Shown here piece by piece: positions 49,131-58,260 of a stretch of 64,000 bases of DNA. The stretch is from Paenibacillus sp. FSL R7-0337 (lineage in GTDB: Bacteria; Bacillota; Bacilli; Paenibacillales; Paenibacillaceae). The position numbers and the translations under genes were made by a program. A model generated the notes under the pieces. That model did not search any database, had not been told where the DNA came from, and saw only the letters and a list, made by a program, of their open reading frames with translations. The DNA lies in assembly GCF_037969875.1 (NCBI RefSeq), contig NZ_CP150218.1, forward strand, positions 3,224,001-3,288,000, written 5' to 3'. Numbering within the stretch: the stretch's first letter is position 1; each line of letters begins with the position of its first letter.

Positions 49131-50006
49131 TCACTGTGGATGATAATCAGAGAATCCCGAAATCAGAACTCTAGAACCCTTAGTGACGCTGTCCACCTTC
49201 CAAGTTCCGTTCGCGAATATTAGCGAGACTGTCCGATCTTCTGCATATTGATCTTCACCTGTAAGACCATTCGCTACTATTACAGATTGTGAAAGTGTGG
49301 CAGAATTCTTACTGGTATAAATAGGTGAAGTGACAGGCGTTTCATAAGTACCCGCTGTTTTCAATCCTTTGTTCTGAGTAATAGACTTAATTAATTTATC
49401 CGTAAAGTACGGTTTAAAGGTTGAATTTACATTCTTAATTGAAGATACATTTGAGGCTTGATTTAATTTATCAGATAGAAGTTTCAAACGTGCTTCAGAA
49501 ATTTTATTCTTTTCCGGAATTTGAATAGACGAGGTCTCCATATGAACGACCAATCCTTTGTTGCCCACTGTTACTGTAGCTTGTTTAGACAGTTGGTTCC
49601 ACATTACCGTTGCCCCTAACGACTGACTAACAAAACGAAGAGGAACATAAGTGGTTCCATTGATGACTTGTGTAGCAGTATCCAAATCGATATATGTCCG
49701 CGATGGTGTATTTGGAGCTTCACTTGATGGAGCAGATTCAATAATCACACGTTTGAAATTTGCTGCAAGCCATATTGTCGAATTCCCGGTTTTGATTTTA
49801 ACAACTTTATCTGTTTGAAACCATTCCAAGCTTGCGCCAAGATTTTCGGAGACAGCACGTAAGGGAATTAAGACTCGTCCGTTGTTTATTTGACCATTGT
49901 TAATCGTTGTAGATGTTTGTGCCTCTGCCGCATAACTAGACCCAGTTGTTAAAGATAGCATAAGAAATGCTGATGAAAGCAACACAATCGTCCATTTTTT
50001 CATCAT
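49131..50006 (-). CDS. Secreted copper-amine-oxidase-N (stalk) domain protein
   Basis: A 291-residue exported protein. A signal peptide (MKKWTIVLLSSAFLMLSL) is followed by two copies of the copper amine oxidase N-terminal-like motif: IPLRAVSENLGASLEW (about 45-60) and VPLRFVSQSLGATVMW (about 115-130). The C-terminal half (about 160-291) is a mixed domain resembling a small NTF2-like fold with no motif I can name. Start: ATG ATG at 50006 behind AGGAGGA. Such domains are abundant on the surface of Paenibacillus and are thought to bind cell wall or mediate protein contacts. No catalytic copper site is present. Confidence 0.85.
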   Translation of the reverse strand: MMKKWTIVLLSSAFLMLSLTTGSSYAAEAQTSTTINNGQINNGRVLIPLRAVSENLGASLEWFQTDKVVKIKTGNSTIWLAANFKRVIIESAPSSEAPNTPSRTYIDLDTATQVINGTTYVPLRFVSQSLGATVMWNQLSKQATVTVGNKGLVVHMETSSIQIPEKNKISEARLKLLSDKLNQASNVSSIKNVNSTFKPYFTDKLIKSITQNKGLKTAGTYETPVTSPIYTSKNSATLSQSVIVANGLTGEDQYAEDRTVSLIFANGTWKVDSVTKGSRVLISGFSDYHPQ

Positions 50007-50081
50007 AATATTTCCTCCTCTTAAATAATTCACCACAAATTACTCTCTCGCATCTTTTCTCTAAGAAAATAGAATTCAATC

Positions 50082-50142
50082 AAACAAAAACTCCCCATGC
50101 AGCAACAGGCTTTATTATCTCACCTGTCTACCATATGGGGAG
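50082..50142 (-). terminator. Terminator after VOC gene
   Basis: CTCCCCAT (50091-50098) pairs with ATGGGGAG (50135-50142), with an inner ACAGG/CCTGT stem, and TTTTTGTTTG follows on the minus strand. Confidence 0.8.
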
Positions 50143-50180
50143 CAAATCAGTGCAGAAACACTTTCTTCTTGTGGTGCGAA

Positions 50181-50549
50181 TCAGCCTTTACTGTGAAGAG
50201 TGATCAGGTAACCGTCCGGATCGGCGAAGGTAAAGGTACGTCCGAAGGGGCCGTCGATGGGTGCGGATGTGATTTTTACGCCTGCTGCTGCGAGTTTATC
50301 GTGAATGTCTTGCGTATCCGGGGCATAGAGCCATAGCGCAACACCCAGTCCAGGCTGAGTCCCCGTACTGAGTTCGACTCCCGGCATGAGGTCACGAAGT
50401 GCAAATGCAATAGGCTTCGTGTCAAAAACCACCGCATGAGGCGGGCCCGCCTGTGAACGGACGAGTCCAAGATAGTGTTGATAGAATTCAGCAGAGCCTT
50501 CAAGATCGCTGACCTGAAGTGAGATGAAATCGGGTCCAATGACTGACAT
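50181..50549 (-). CDS. VOC family protein (glyoxalase/bleomycin-resistance-like)
   Basis: A 122-residue protein with two beta-alpha-beta-beta-beta halves. It starts with DFISLQVSDLEGSAEFYQHYLGL and ends with FADPDGYLITLHSKG, both typical of the VOC superfamily. AGGAGG precedes the ATG. A strong terminator closes it. The substrate is unknown. Confidence 0.88.
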   Translation of the reverse strand: MSVIGPDFISLQVSDLEGSAEFYQHYLGLVRSQAGPPHAVVFDTKPIAFALRDLMPGVELSTGTQPGLGVALWLYAPDTQDIHDKLAAAGVKITSAPIDGPFGRTFTFADPDGYLITLHSKG

Positions 50550-50655
50550 AATAGCCTCCTAATATTCGCGTTTGTAGGTTAATATAGTCTTCATTATACC
50601 CACCCTTCCTGACAACGTTATGTCAGTAGCGTTCTATCTGCTGCCCCGGCTTGGT

Positions 50656-51054
50656 TCAGTCTTGTCTCCTCCAGACGCCTCCTGCACAAGCGGTAAATCC
50701 GCATCCGGTGTAAAAGGACGTATGCTTGGTATCGTAGGTCAGGGTTACAATCTCCAGCCCGACGTGCTCCGCTTCCTGAAGTAATCTCTTTACCAGGGCT
50801 TGCCCCAATCCCTTCCTCTGATATTCAGGATGCACCAGAATGTCCTCCATATAGCCATGCTGCAAGCCCATTCCAGCAACATAACCGAACGCTATTAGCT
50901 GCTGGCTCTGTTCATCCCTCACGCCTGCCCAGAAGTTGCAGCGCTCGAATACAGCAGGGTAATCCGCCTGCCTGCCCTCCCACCCCGCCAGCTCCCTTAA
51001 GGCCGGAACTTCATGCGGTTCGATTGGGAGATTGATGATGATCTCAAGGTTCAT
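50656..51054 (-). CDS. GNAT family N-acetyltransferase
   Basis: A 132-residue acetyltransferase with the acetyl-CoA signature VHPEYQRKGLGQALVKRLL (Q/RxxGxG/A). It overlaps the preceding kinase gene by 4 nt (ATGA) with AAAGGAG upstream, so the two are translated together. Acceptor unknown. Confidence 0.9.
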   Translation of the reverse strand: MNLEIIINLPIEPHEVPALRELAGWEGRQADYPAVFERCNFWAGVRDEQSQQLIAFGYVAGMGLQHGYMEDILVHPEYQRKGLGQALVKRLLQEAEHVGLEIVTLTYDTKHTSFYTGCGFTACAGGVWRRQD

Positions 51055-51647
51055 GGGCGGCTCCTTTTACGTAATTTCTGAAATGCCAAATATTCCTGAT
51101 TGGACTTAATATAGTTTAAGATCTGTTCCGCGCATTCTGCCGGGGTCAGCTCCTCCGTGTTCACTTCGAGGTCATATTCATCAAAACAATACACGATGTC
51201 GAACTGCGTATCCGCCAGTCCAATCTGCCGGTCCCCTCTGGCCTGCTCTCTTCGGATGAGCTCTTCCCGGGAGCACAGGACACCAACAAATAACTTAGTC
51301 CGGCCGGCAAAATGATCCAAAAACTCATTAAATCTCTTGTCGTTGTCGAATACAGTATCCACGATGACATTGAATCCCATTTCCGCTAACAGCTTAATCG
51401 TCGAATAGTACACTGAGACTATAGAGTCATCCAGTATTTCCGAGACCACCTGATGGTCGATTTCACGTACAGGCTCGTCTGGAAATTTATGATTAATGAA
51501 ATCATTGTAATTCATGAAAAAATCATCAATCGACACATGATAAAATGGAATCTCTTTCTGCTTTATCAATTCAGCCGAGATGGAGCTCTTCCCGGAGCTT
51601 GAAGTCCCATTCAGAACAAGCAACATGCCTTTATTGTTCATGTTCAT
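51051..51647 (-). CDS. P-loop kinase, chloramphenicol-phosphotransferase-like
   Basis: A 198-residue nucleotide-binding protein with Walker A NGTSSSGKSS near residue 14-23, an HVSIDDFF strand and VDTVFD, which are typical of the CPT-like family of small-molecule kinases. GAGGGGG precedes the ATG. It is coupled to the downstream GNAT gene. Pairing a kinase and an acetyltransferase hints at drug or small-molecule modification, but this is only a guess. Confidence 0.83.
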   Translation of the reverse strand: MNMNNKGMLLVLNGTSSSGKSSISAELIKQKEIPFYHVSIDDFFMNYNDFINHKFPDEPVREIDHQVVSEILDDSIVSVYYSTIKLLAEMGFNVIVDTVFDNDKRFNEFLDHFAGRTKLFVGVLCSREELIRREQARGDRQIGLADTQFDIVYCFDEYDLEVNTEELTPAECAEQILNYIKSNQEYLAFQKLRKRSRP

Positions 51648-51714
51648 TTTGCCCCCTCCTAATTATCTTCCATTATAAACCATAGGCGATAGAGGAAGGA
51701 ACTCATCATTTGTA

Positions 51715-52452
51715 TCAGTTAAACCCGCCATTGACGCGAATCGTCTGCCCGGTGATCCAGCGGGCCTTGTCACTGACGAGCAAGTCGATCACATTCGCAA
51801 TATCCTCCGGTTCACCAAGCCGTCCAAAAGCATTCATTAAGCGGAAGGAATCCACCAGCTCCTCAGATTTTCCATTCAGGAATAGCTCCGTTGATACTTG
51901 CCCAGGCGCAACGCAATTCACGACGATATCCTTCGCTCCGAACTCCTTAGCTAACTGGCGGGTTAACTGCTCAACGGCCCCTTTGGTTGCAGCATAGACA
52001 CTATAAGTCGGCAGCATGGCACCCGATACGGAGGTCGAGAAGTTGATAATCGTCCCGCCCCGCTCCATATGCTTCATCGCTTGCTGGCAGGCGAAATAAG
52101 TCCCTTTTACATTTACTGCAAAGTGCCGGTCGAACATCTCCTCCGTTACGTCTGCGATAGGCACACACTCCATAATTCCAGCATTATTCACCAAAATATC
52201 GATCCGCCCGAATTGCCCAATTGTCTCCGAGAACAGCGCTTCGACCTCACTCACCTTGCTTACGTCGCCTTGAACGGCTATCGCTTCCCCGCCGGATTCC
52301 TTAATGATTTGGACAACCTCGTCCGCTTTCCCCGGATTGGATGAATAGTTGACAGCTACTTTTACTCCTAACCCGACCAACTGGATGGCGATTTGTCTTC
52401 CGATACCCCTTGATGCACCTGTGATGATGGCTACTTTTCCGTTCTGACTCAT
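51715..52452 (-). CDS. Short-chain dehydrogenase/reductase
   Basis: A 245-residue SDR with cofactor loop TGASRGIG, NNAG near residue 88 and the active-site pair in YSVYAATK (YxxxK). Its closest relatives by eye are 3-oxoacyl-ACP-reductase-like and glucose-dehydrogenase-like SDRs. The start is ATG 52452 with AAGGAG 10 nt upstream; a GTG at 52461 lies too close to it. It is divergent from an AraC regulator, which probably controls it. Confidence 0.9.
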   Translation of the reverse strand: MSQNGKVAIITGASRGIGRQIAIQLVGLGVKVAVNYSSNPGKADEVVQIIKESGGEAIAVQGDVSKVSEVEALFSETIGQFGRIDILVNNAGIMECVPIADVTEEMFDRHFAVNVKGTYFACQQAMKHMERGGTIINFSTSVSGAMLPTYSVYAATKGAVEQLTRQLAKEFGAKDIVVNCVAPGQVSTELFLNGKSEELVDSFRLMNAFGRLGEPEDIANVIDLLVSDKARWITGQTIRVNGGFN

Positions 52453-52632
52453 TAGGACCACTCTCCTTAAGTTTGCTTAGGCCGGATGATGATCTGTTGG
52501 CCTTATGTATTCATTGTAAATCAATCGACCAGCATCCAGTTATAACAGACCTGTTCACTTCTTGCCTATTTCTCTTCAACTCGTTATGATTAACAACAAA
52601 CCCCGTGAATACGGAAAAAGGAGGCTTCTAAC

Positions 52633-53541
52633 TTGGACGATTCATTGCGGACCGGGCCACTTTTACAGCAATTGGCTGCGCTGATCCTCCGCCATGCTCC
52701 ATCGGCAGGCACCCGCCAGACGCTCATTCCTTCCTTGCAGTTGATGCACGCCACAGATGCAGCCGAACCGCTGGAGTCTGTCTATAAGCCATCGATCTGC
52801 GTGGTTGCCCAAGGAGCCAAAGCAGCTACCCTGTCCGGCGAAACTTATCATTACGATCCATCAACGTACTTAGTCACCTCTGTCGAGCTGCCGATTAACG
52901 GGAGAATTACCGGGGCTACGCCTGAGCATCCTTTTCTGGGCATCAAGCTAAGCTTCGATCCCGGCATCATCCTGGAAATTGTTAAAGAAATGAATGACTC
53001 CACCCTTGTTCCGGGAGAAACCTCCCTTGGCATAACGGTTGCCCGAACCTCTGAGCCCTTACTTGAAGCCATCGTACGGCTCATCCAATTACTCGACGCG
53101 CCGCAGGATATTCCTGTTCTATCCCCGCTCGTGATCCGTGAAATTCTCTATCGTGTTCTTCAGAGTGACCAAGGCGCACACCTGCATCAATTCGCCATCA
53201 TCGGCAGCCATGCGCACCGGATTGCTGAGGCCATCCAAGTGATCACTAAGCAGTACGATCAATCCCTTATCGTTGAACAGCTGGCTGAGTCCGTAAATAT
53301 GAGCACATCCGCCTTCCATAAGCACTTCAAGCGTGTCACCGCCATGAGCCCGCTCCAATACCAGAAGGTCATCCGTCTGCAGGAAGCCCGCCGCCTCATG
53401 CTGACCGAATCCCTCCAAGCCTCCGATGCCGCCTTCCGCGTAGGCTATGAGAGCCCCTCCCAATTCAGCCGCGAATACACCCGCCAGTATGGGAGACCTC
53501 CGGTGTCGGATGTTCAGGGGATTCTTGGGTTATCTAAGTAG
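52633..53541 (+). CDS. AraC-family transcriptional regulator
   Basis: A 302-residue regulator. The N-terminal AraC_N cupin-like domain (about 20-175) has YKPSICVVAQGAK; the C-terminal part has two helix-turn-helix motifs, with FHKHFKRVTAMSPLQYQK and the AFRVGYESPSQFSREY signature. It starts at TTG 52633 with GGAGG 8 nt upstream. The divergent SDR, 180 bp away, is the likely target. Its 3' end overlaps the convergent kinase gene by 8 bp. Confidence 0.92.
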   Translation: MDDSLRTGPLLQQLAALILRHAPSAGTRQTLIPSLQLMHATDAAEPLESVYKPSICVVAQGAKAATLSGETYHYDPSTYLVTSVELPINGRITGATPEHPFLGIKLSFDPGIILEIVKEMNDSTLVPGETSLGITVARTSEPLLEAIVRLIQLLDAPQDIPVLSPLVIREILYRVLQSDQGAHLHQFAIIGSHAHRIAEAIQVITKQYDQSLIVEQLAESVNMSTSAFHKHFKRVTAMSPLQYQKVIRLQEARRLMLTESLQASDAAFRVGYESPSQFSREYTRQYGRPPVSDVQGILGLSK

Positions 53542-54043
53542 CTAACTTCTTCCGACTTAGCTGTTCACGTAACGACATCCAGCTTTCCGTCACGGTTTGA
53601 TGAGCTGTATCGATTACGATGTGGTCACGGTCCCAAGGCTCGTAATGTCTGTTCTTCACCTCATTCCAAGTGGGCAGGATAAAGCCGGGAATATCTGTTG
53701 TACGAGTGGTGATTCGCTGCTTGTGCGTACATTCGTCCGAGCAGACCACTTCGATTTCGACAAACGGAATTCCTAGAGACTCTGCTACATTACGCCAAGC
53801 TTGGCGGGTATAGTCAATGGGATTGACCGTGTCCGCTATCACATCCAGACCCAAAATCAGATTCTGCCTCGCTATCTCGTAACAAACGATGTAACCCTGA
53901 GGTCCATCAACCTTAACCCCGGCCACGCGCATAGCCTGTTCTACGACATCAACCCGAAGATACGGTGCCCGTAGTTCGCTTGCTAAAGCCGATGCTAATG
54001 TAGACTTACCGGTGCCTGGCAACCCTCCGAATATATACAGCAT
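53534..54043 (-). CDS. Small P-loop kinase (AAA_33-like)
   Basis: A 169-residue ATP-binding protein with Walker A GGLPGTGKST at residues 6-15 and a later DVIADT strand, resembling zeta-toxin/gluconate-kinase-like small kinases. The start is ATG 54043, because AAGGAGG ends 8 nt before it; an ATG at 54061 overlaps that ribosome site. Substrate unknown. Confidence 0.83.
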   Translation of the reverse strand: MLYIFGGLPGTGKSTLASALASELRAPYLRVDVVEQAMRVAGVKVDGPQGYIVCYEIARQNLILGLDVIADTVNPIDYTRQAWRNVAESLGIPFVEIEVVCSDECTHKQRITTRTTDIPGFILPTWNEVKNRHYEPWDRDHIVIDTAHQTVTESWMSLREQLSRKKLAT

Positions 54044-54213
54044 ATGGATTTCCTCCTTCATGACAACCTGTTTACTGTTCTATGCCTACTGTCTCTTTGA
54101 AAATGATGATACCTTAACTACCCTAGGCCCCGCAGAATGTAATCGTTTGCATATCATAGCAGACTCTACCGGATTTAACGATGAAGTTGGTTTATTTATT
54201 TGTATCTTACATC

Positions 54214-54248
54214 AAAAAAATAAGCCGCCCTAATTTCTCAGGACGGCT
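54214..54248 (-). terminator. Intrinsic terminator of glmS
   Basis: An 8-bp stem with one G-T pair (54223-54230 with 54241-54248) and a run of seven T on the minus strand. It is about 70 bp beyond the glmS stop. Confidence 0.82.
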
Positions 54249-54318
54249 CAGAATGAACTTAATTATTGAATATTTTTATATCAACATTGATCAAAAAATA
54301 TATCCAATTCCCCAAACC

Positions 54319-56151
54319 CTACTCCACAGTAACACTCTTCGCCAGGTTTCTTGGCTTATCCACATCATGACCCAGGGCCAGAGACGCATAGTAAGCAAGC
54401 AACTGCAGGGTAACTACAGACAGTGCAGCGGTCAGCAGCGGCAAAGTCTGAGGGATTACGAATACCTGGTCAACGGAGCGGAGCAGGTCGTCTTTGTGCT
54501 CTTCGTGGGTGATGGCCATGACATGGGCGCCACGGGCTTTTACTTCTTTGATGTTGCTGACGGTCTTCTCCAGCACGGATTCCTGAGTCGCCAGAGCGAT
54601 GACAGGAACGCCTTCTTCAATCAGTGCCAAGGTACCATGCTTTAGTTCACCCGCAGCATAGGCTTCGGAGTGAATGTAGGAGATTTCCTTGAGCTTCAGC
54701 GAGCCTTCTTGAGCTACAGCGTAATCTACGCCGCGGCCGATGAAGAACAGGTGCTTGTGCTCAGCGATTTGCTCAGCGTAGGCTTTGATTGCGTCTTTTT
54801 GACCAAGAATCACTTCTACTTGCTCCGGCAGAGACTGCATAGCGGCCAGAATCTTGGTAACCTCAGCCTCAGACTGTGTGCCGCGTACTTCAGCCAGATA
54901 CAGACCCAGCAAAGTGAAGGCGATCAACTGGGAAGTATAAGCTTTGGTCGAGGCTACAGCGATCTCTGGACCAGCCAGCGTAACCAGTACACTGTCTGCT
55001 TCCCGGGCAATTGAGCTGCCTACTACGTTGGTGATCGCCAGCACATGGGCTCCGTTTGCTTGACCTTCACGAAGAGCAGCCAGAGTATCTGCAGTTTCAC
55101 CCGATTGGCTCACTACGATCACCAGTGTCTCCGGAGTTACGATTGGCGAACGGTAACGGTATTCAGAGGCGATATCATTCTCTACAGGAATGCGTACCAG
55201 GGACTCAATCAGGTTACGTCCAACCAGACCGGCATTATATGCAGTACCGCAAGCTACCACTTGGATATTGCGGATGTTCTTGATTTGTTCTTCTGTCAGG
55301 TTAAGCTCAGGCAGAATGACTTTGTTGCCTTCCGCATTCATCCGTCCGCGCATAGTATCGCGGTATGCCTTAGGCTGCTCATGGATTTCTTTCAGCATGA
55401 AGTGCTCATAACCGCCCTTTTCTGCGGTAACGGCATCCCAATCGACAGTAATCATTTCCCGAGAAATAAAATTGCCTTCAATCGTCATCAGTTCGACAGC
55501 ATCCCGCGTCAATACAGCCATTTCGCCGTCGTTCAGAATATATACGTTGCGGGTGTATTCCAGCAGTGCAGGAATATCGGACCCGATAAAGTTCTCGCCG
55601 TCGCCAAGACCAATGATCAGCGGGCTGGCTTGACGCACAGCTACCAGCTTATCCGGTTCATATTCAGTCAATACGCCCAGGGCAAAAGCTCCGCGCATGT
55701 AAGAAATCGCCTGCTGTACAGCCTTAACGATATCTCCCTTGTATTCACGGGCAATCAAGTGGGAGATGACTTCTGTATCTGTCTCCGAGGTGAAGTGGCA
55801 TCCTCCGGCAATCAGCTCTTCCTTAAGATCAAGGTAATTCTCAACAATCCCGTTATGGACAACCGAGAATTTGTGAGTATTATCCGTGTGCGGATGAGAG
55901 TTCTCATCGGACGGCTTGCCGTGTGTTGCCCAGCGGGTGTGGCCGATGCCAGCACTTCCTGTCAGTGGAGTTGCATCCAGACGGGATTCCAGATTCGCCA
56001 TACGTCCCTGTGCTTTTACAACCTGCAGACCATCCTTCGTGAACACAGCAATACCGGCGGAATCGTACCCGCGATATTCCAGCTTCTTCAAGCCCTCAAC
56101 CAAGATCCCCTGCGAATTCTGATTACCAATATATCCTACAATACCACACAT
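54319..56151 (-). CDS. glmS: Glutamine-fructose-6-phosphate aminotransferase
   Basis: A 610-residue enzyme that makes glucosamine-6-phosphate from fructose-6-phosphate and glutamine, the first step to UDP-GlcNAc and cell wall. It begins MCGIVGY, with Cys2 as the glutaminase nucleophile. The glutaminase domain spans 1-240 and two SIS sugar-isomerase domains follow (SQSGETADT and the C-terminal LAKSVTVE). ATG 56151 follows GGAGG; the frame extends upstream without a start signal. It is controlled by the glmS ribozyme in its leader. Confidence 0.97.
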   Translation of the reverse strand: MCGIVGYIGNQNSQGILVEGLKKLEYRGYDSAGIAVFTKDGLQVVKAQGRMANLESRLDATPLTGSAGIGHTRWATHGKPSDENSHPHTDNTHKFSVVHNGIVENYLDLKEELIAGGCHFTSETDTEVISHLIAREYKGDIVKAVQQAISYMRGAFALGVLTEYEPDKLVAVRQASPLIIGLGDGENFIGSDIPALLEYTRNVYILNDGEMAVLTRDAVELMTIEGNFISREMITVDWDAVTAEKGGYEHFMLKEIHEQPKAYRDTMRGRMNAEGNKVILPELNLTEEQIKNIRNIQVVACGTAYNAGLVGRNLIESLVRIPVENDIASEYRYRSPIVTPETLVIVVSQSGETADTLAALREGQANGAHVLAITNVVGSSIAREADSVLVTLAGPEIAVASTKAYTSQLIAFTLLGLYLAEVRGTQSEAEVTKILAAMQSLPEQVEVILGQKDAIKAYAEQIAEHKHLFFIGRGVDYAVAQEGSLKLKEISYIHSEAYAAGELKHGTLALIEEGVPVIALATQESVLEKTVSNIKEVKARGAHVMAITHEEHKDDLLRSVDQVFVIPQTLPLLTAALSVVTLQLLAYYASLALGHDVDKPRNLAKSVTVE

Positions 56152-56364
56152 TATATTTTCCTCCGTCCAATTTATCGTAATTAGGCGCGCATGAGGAAAG
56201 AAACGTGCCGTGCGGCATGTTTTGAAGAAAAGCAAATATGATGTTGTCCATTACAACCAACATGATAACCTGTCAATTACATCGTTAGTCACGATTATGC
56301 ACAGTCTTCTCCTCTGCCGTGGCAGAACTGTCTGCGTTCCTGCAAATGCGCATACCCATGATTT

Positions 56365-56592
56365 GTACATCTTTAAGTTAGCACCCACAAAAGCGTTGTG
56401 TGCAAGGTCGCCCTCGCATTTTCCGCTTCCATTTACGGCTCTGGTGCATCACCGGGAGGTCCCCGCCGAACATTTCGAACACCTCCACCTCGTCAGCTTA
56501 CATCTGCCGTGATCCGTTCAGACCGTCCTGCACTGTCGGCGCAGCCACCGGTCCTCCCTTCTCTCCCGCGCATGATCAAGCTCTGGCGCTTG
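56365..56592 (-). ncRNA. glmS ribozyme/riboswitch
   Basis: The glmS leader (minus strand) contains AGCGCCAGAGC at 56590-56580, matching the cleavage-site end; self-cleavage is expected between A56590 and G56589. The conserved core follows (GACGAGGTGGAGG, TTCGGCGGGGACCTCCCGG), then GGGCGACCTTGCACAC and the closing helices near 56370. Glucosamine-6-phosphate acts as the cofactor for cleavage, which destabilises the mRNA. The downstream boundary is approximate. Confidence 0.95.
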
Positions 56593-56644
56593 TGTTGCAA
56601 TAACCTTACAATCCTCGCTTTCCTTCTGGAATGACACTTAGTCT

Positions 56645-56673
56645 ATTATATGCACCTCATACCGTTTTTGCAA
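56645..56673 (-). promoter_or_regulatory. glmS promoter
   Basis: On the minus strand TTGCAA (56668-56673), a 17-bp spacer and TATAAT (56645-56650). The start would be near 56638, about 48 nt before the ribozyme cleavage site. Confidence 0.8.
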
Positions 56674-56744
56674 CGATGTGGCGAAGAAAACCTTTTTCAT
56701 CCATTTCACACTTTTCCAAACAGCCATGACCTTATTAATAATTC

Positions 56745-56781
56745 AGCCGGTGAACGAATCGGATGGATCCATCCACCGGCT
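56745..56781 (-). terminator. Hairpin between glmM and glmS
   Basis: AGCCGGTG (56745-56752) pairs with CACCGGCT (56774-56781), with an inner palindrome GGATGGATCCATCC. It follows the glmM stop by 27 bp. It lacks a clean T-run, so termination may be partial. Confidence 0.5.
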
Positions 56782-56807
56782 ACCGTTCCTGCTACTTCAG
56801 TGTGTGA

Positions 56808-58148
56808 TTACACCAGCTCGCGCTGAACTACTTCAACAATCTGCCCTACAAAAAGATCCAGCTCCGCCTTATCCGGCCCTTCGGCCATTACACGGATTAG
56901 CGGCTCGGTTCCCGAAGGACGCACCAGGACACGCCCGTTGTCGCCCAGCTTGCTTTCCACTTCTATGATCGCGGCCTCAATGGCCGGATTGTTCGGATAA
57001 TTGGTTTTGTCCTGCACACGCACATTAACCAGCACCTGCGGATATTTAGTCATCATGGACTTCAGTGTGCTTAGCTTTTTGCCGGAAGACTTCATGGTAT
57101 TCACCAGTTGAATCGCGGTCAGAATTCCGTCACCTGTAGTATTATAGTCCAGGAAAATCACATGGCCGGATTGCTCCCCGCCCAGATTATAGCCGCCGCG
57201 GCGCATCTCTTCCATCACATAACGGTCACCAACTGCAGTCTTCGCTGTATTCAGCGACAGCTTCTCTGTCGCCTTATAGAACCCGATGTTGCTCATTACT
57301 GTAGATACAATAGTGCCATCCTTCAGCTTCCCTGCACGGTTCATCGCATCCCCGCAAATGCAGAGGATGAAGTCGCCGTCAACCTCGTCGCCGTTCTCAT
57401 CGATAGCGATCAGACGGTCCGCATCCCCGTCAAAAGCAAGCCCCAGATCCGCACCATGGCGCAGTACCTCTGCACGCAGAGTCTCCGGGTGTGTGGAGCC
57501 GAAGCCGTCATTGATATTAAGCCCGTCCGGATCTGCCCCAATGGCAATCACTTCCGCGCCCAGCTCCTTGAACAATCGCGGTGCCAGCTCATAGGCTGCG
57601 CCGTGTGCGCAGTCCAGCACCACCTTCGTACCCTTGAAGCTCTGGTCGATGGTGGTCTTCAGGTACTCCAGATAGAGGTATTTCGCTTGATCATCCACCC
57701 GCAGCGTGCCCAGTCCTGATCCTACTGGACGTGGCAGCTCATCCTGCTCGGCATCCATCAGTTCCTCGATGCGCAGCTCTGTTTCGTCTGTCAGCTTGAA
57801 GCCGTCTCCGCCGAAGAACTTGATTCCGTTATCCTCCACCGGATTGTGCGAAGCAGAGATCATCACTCCGGCATCTGCCTTCAGCAGTCTAGTGATATAA
57901 GCTACAGCAGGTGTAGAGACTACACCCAGACGGATCACATCTGCCCCAATGGACAACAAGCCGGCAATCAGTGCCGATTCCAGCAGCGGACCGGAGATCC
58001 GTGTATCCATCCCGATGACTACTTTAGGCTTTTCCACATTTCCTGCCAGCACATATCCCCCGCAGCGTCCAATACTGTAGGCCATTTCTGCTGTTAATTC
58101 ACGGTTAGCCACCCCGCGTACGCCATCTGTTCCGAAATACTTACCCAT
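56808..58148 (-). CDS. glmM: Phosphoglucosamine mutase
   Basis: A 446-residue enzyme that converts glucosamine-6-phosphate to glucosamine-1-phosphate. It begins [13 protein letters not shown] and carries the phosphoserine loop [12 protein letters not shown], the metal-binding DGDADR and the phosphate-binding [11 protein letters not shown] near the C terminus. AAAGGAG precedes the ATG. It lies in the conserved cdaA-cdaR-glmM order; in relatives CdaA and GlmM interact physically, linking cell-wall supply and c-di-AMP. Confidence 0.96.
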   Translation of the reverse strand: MGKYFGTDGVRGVANRELTAEMAYSIGRCGGYVLAGNVEKPKVVIGMDTRISGPLLESALIAGLLSIGADVIRLGVVSTPAVAYITRLLKADAGVMISASHNPVEDNGIKFFGGDGFKLTDETELRIEELMDAEQDELPRPVGSGLGTLRVDDQAKYLYLEYLKTTIDQSFKGTKVVLDCAHGAAYELAPRLFKELGAEVIAIGADPDGLNINDGFGSTHPETLRAEVLRHGADLGLAFDGDADRLIAIDENGDEVDGDFILCICGDAMNRAGKLKDGTIVSTVMSNIGFYKATEKLSLNTAKTAVGDRYVMEEMRRGGYNLGGEQSGHVIFLDYNTTGDGILTAIQLVNTMKSSGKKLSTLKSMMTKYPQVLVNVRVQDKTNYPNNPAIEAAIIEVESKLGDNGRVLVRPSGTEPLIRVMAEGPDKAELDLFVGQIVEVVQRELV

Positions 58149-58260
58149 CTTTTTTTCTCCTTTAGAATACGCTGCTTCAGCTTAATAAATTATAGTATGA
58201 ATGATTCGATAATTCGTGTATGTCAGGTGCATATAAATAGACTCTTACATGCCCGGAAAG

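Noticed and set aside
55045-56184. Long plus-strand open frame of 379 codons opposite glmS
   Set aside because: Antisense shadow of a highly conserved gene; no ribosome site, no recognisable domain, unlikely residue use.
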